Below are positions 63,400 through 64,000 of a stretch of 64,000 nt of DNA, one piece after another (the first letter of the stretch is position 1; each line of letters opens with the position of its first letter). Where the stretch lies: the NCBI GenBank assembly GCA_041392475.1, contig JAWKLZ010000002.1:2302501-2366500 (forward strand), given 5' to 3'. Both the position numbers and the translations under genes were made by a program. This stretch comes from Chitinophagales bacterium. Lineage in GTDB: Bacteria; Bacteroidota; Bacteroidia; Chitinophagales; UBA2359. The notes under the pieces are model-generated. The model was not told the DNA's origin. It made no database searches and saw only the letters and a list, made by a program, of their open reading frames with translations.

Positions 63400-64000
63400 T
63401 CAAAACCCCTCAATCATCCCCTTCGCCTCCTCAATTGCAGCTTCAATACCACCAGCATCCTTACCGCCAGCCGAAGCATAAAATGCCTGACCACCACCGC
63501 CACCTTTGATATGTTTGGCAAGCTGTCGAATGATTTTACCCGCATTTTTGTTGGGATTTTCCTCCGTTGAAGCATCGTCAAAAGCTATGGTTAGATTTGC
63601 TTTTCCGTCAATGTTTGCACCCAAAACGAGGAACAAGTTAGATACCTCTTTGCGGAGGTTGAAAGCAATGTGTTTCACCATATCCGCCGTATCCACATCA
63701 ATGCGTTGCCCGATGAAATTCACCCCATTGATAACTTCAATTTTGTCCATCAATTCATTTTTGATGTCATTCGCTTGAATCTGCTGCATACGCTCGATTT
63801 CCTTCTTCAATTGTGCATTTTCGTTCGCCAAACTTTGCACTACGTCCGCCAAATCTTTCGGTTTTTTGAACATTGCATTGATCGTATCAAACGCATCTAA
63901 TTGACTGCTAATCGTTTCAAAAGCCTTCACACCCGTAATGCCCACCAATCGGCGCACACCCGCCGCCACCGACGTTTCCTCAACGATTTTGCAGAAGCCA
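63400..64000 (-). CDS. alaS: Alanine-tRNA ligase, C-terminal part (runs off the window)
   Basis: The last 200 codons of alanyl-tRNA synthetase are present; the gene continues past the window end. The start of the visible part, GFCKIVEETSVAAGVRRLVG, is the end of the editing domain region (with the zinc-site Cys). A coiled oligomerisation segment follows (DVVQSLANENAQLKKEIERM), and the C-terminal DHHA1-like domain has LTIAFDDASTEENPNKNAGK, IIRQLAKHIKGGGGGQAFYA and SAGGKDAGGIEAAIEEAKGM. The call is secure. Confidence 0.95.
   Translation of the reverse strand, partial: GFCKIVEETSVAAGVRRLVGITGVKAFETISSQLDAFDTINAMFKKPKDLADVVQSLANENAQLKKEIERMQQIQANDIKNELMDKIEVINGVNFIGQRIDVDTADMVKHIAFNLRKEVSNLFLVLGANIDGKANLTIAFDDASTEENPNKNAGKIIRQLAKHIKGGGGGQAFYASAGGKDAGGIEAAIEEAKGMIEGF

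Overview
The window is a 64 kb piece of an AT-rich chromosome from the Bacteroidota. The evidence is type IX secretion (T9SS) cargo with both kinds of C-terminal sorting domain, a PorP/SprF protein, GldM-like proteins, a TonB-dependent receptor paired with a DUF4249 lipoprotein, DUF433/DUF5615 toxin-antitoxin genes and YwqK-type repeats. A Saprospiria- or Chitinophagia-like lineage fits, but the window alone cannot settle this. No rRNA, tRNA or CRISPR array was seen.

Layout. 0-5.2 kb: a secreted haem peroxidase, a cohesin-like T9SS cargo protein and two tandem GldM-C-like paralogs. 5.3-8.6 kb: hutU and a tight toxin-antitoxin/HNH nuclease cluster. 8.8-12 kb: an unusual fusion of two cyclic-nucleotide-binding domains to a carotenoid oxygenase, then a divergent peptide deformylase-like gene. 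12-15.2 kb: a scar made of an McrC remnant, a complete IS701-like element and a truncated second transposase. 15.2-26.6 kb: a secreted protein, a gene usually labelled asparagine synthetase B, a regulator that looks derived from a transposase, a 1840-residue surface protein with its PorP/SprF partner, and a YwqK-like gene. 26.7-41.8 kb is the mobile-element zone: two copies of one IS110-family element, the second split by a different IS with clean 12-bp inverted repeats and a 9-bp target duplication; a TnpB element that has split a vapC toxin gene; a repeat-rich T9SS cargo protein; and a 1118-residue tubulin-like protein. 41.9-64 kb is mostly housekeeping or export: a ricin-lectin protein, moaC/moaE, bioY, a sodium/solute symporter, a sugar nucleotidyltransferase, an MbnP lipoprotein, a ThiF-like E1, a frameshifted AAA/PD-(D/E)XK gene, a VWA lipoprotein, a serine hydrolase with tandem C-terminal repeats, a DUF4249/TonB receptor pair, mfd, and the 3' end of alaS.

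The most unusual signal is non-coding. Three consecutive imperfect palindromes, spaced 128 and 132 bp apart (24979-25330), have different stems but the same GGGCTTGC octamer at the apex. A fourth, inverted example lies at 18108-18175. Together they bracket the giant surface protein/PorP operon. I found the octamer nowhere else in the window by eye. Also notable are the predicted bridge-RNA regions of the two IS110 copies, which differ by one base in a loop, the cNMP-binding/carotenoid oxygenase fusion, and the reconstructable order of insertions in the mobile zone.

All family assignments come from reading motifs in the translations; no database search was run. Hairpins were paired by eye, so energies and exact pairings are not known.
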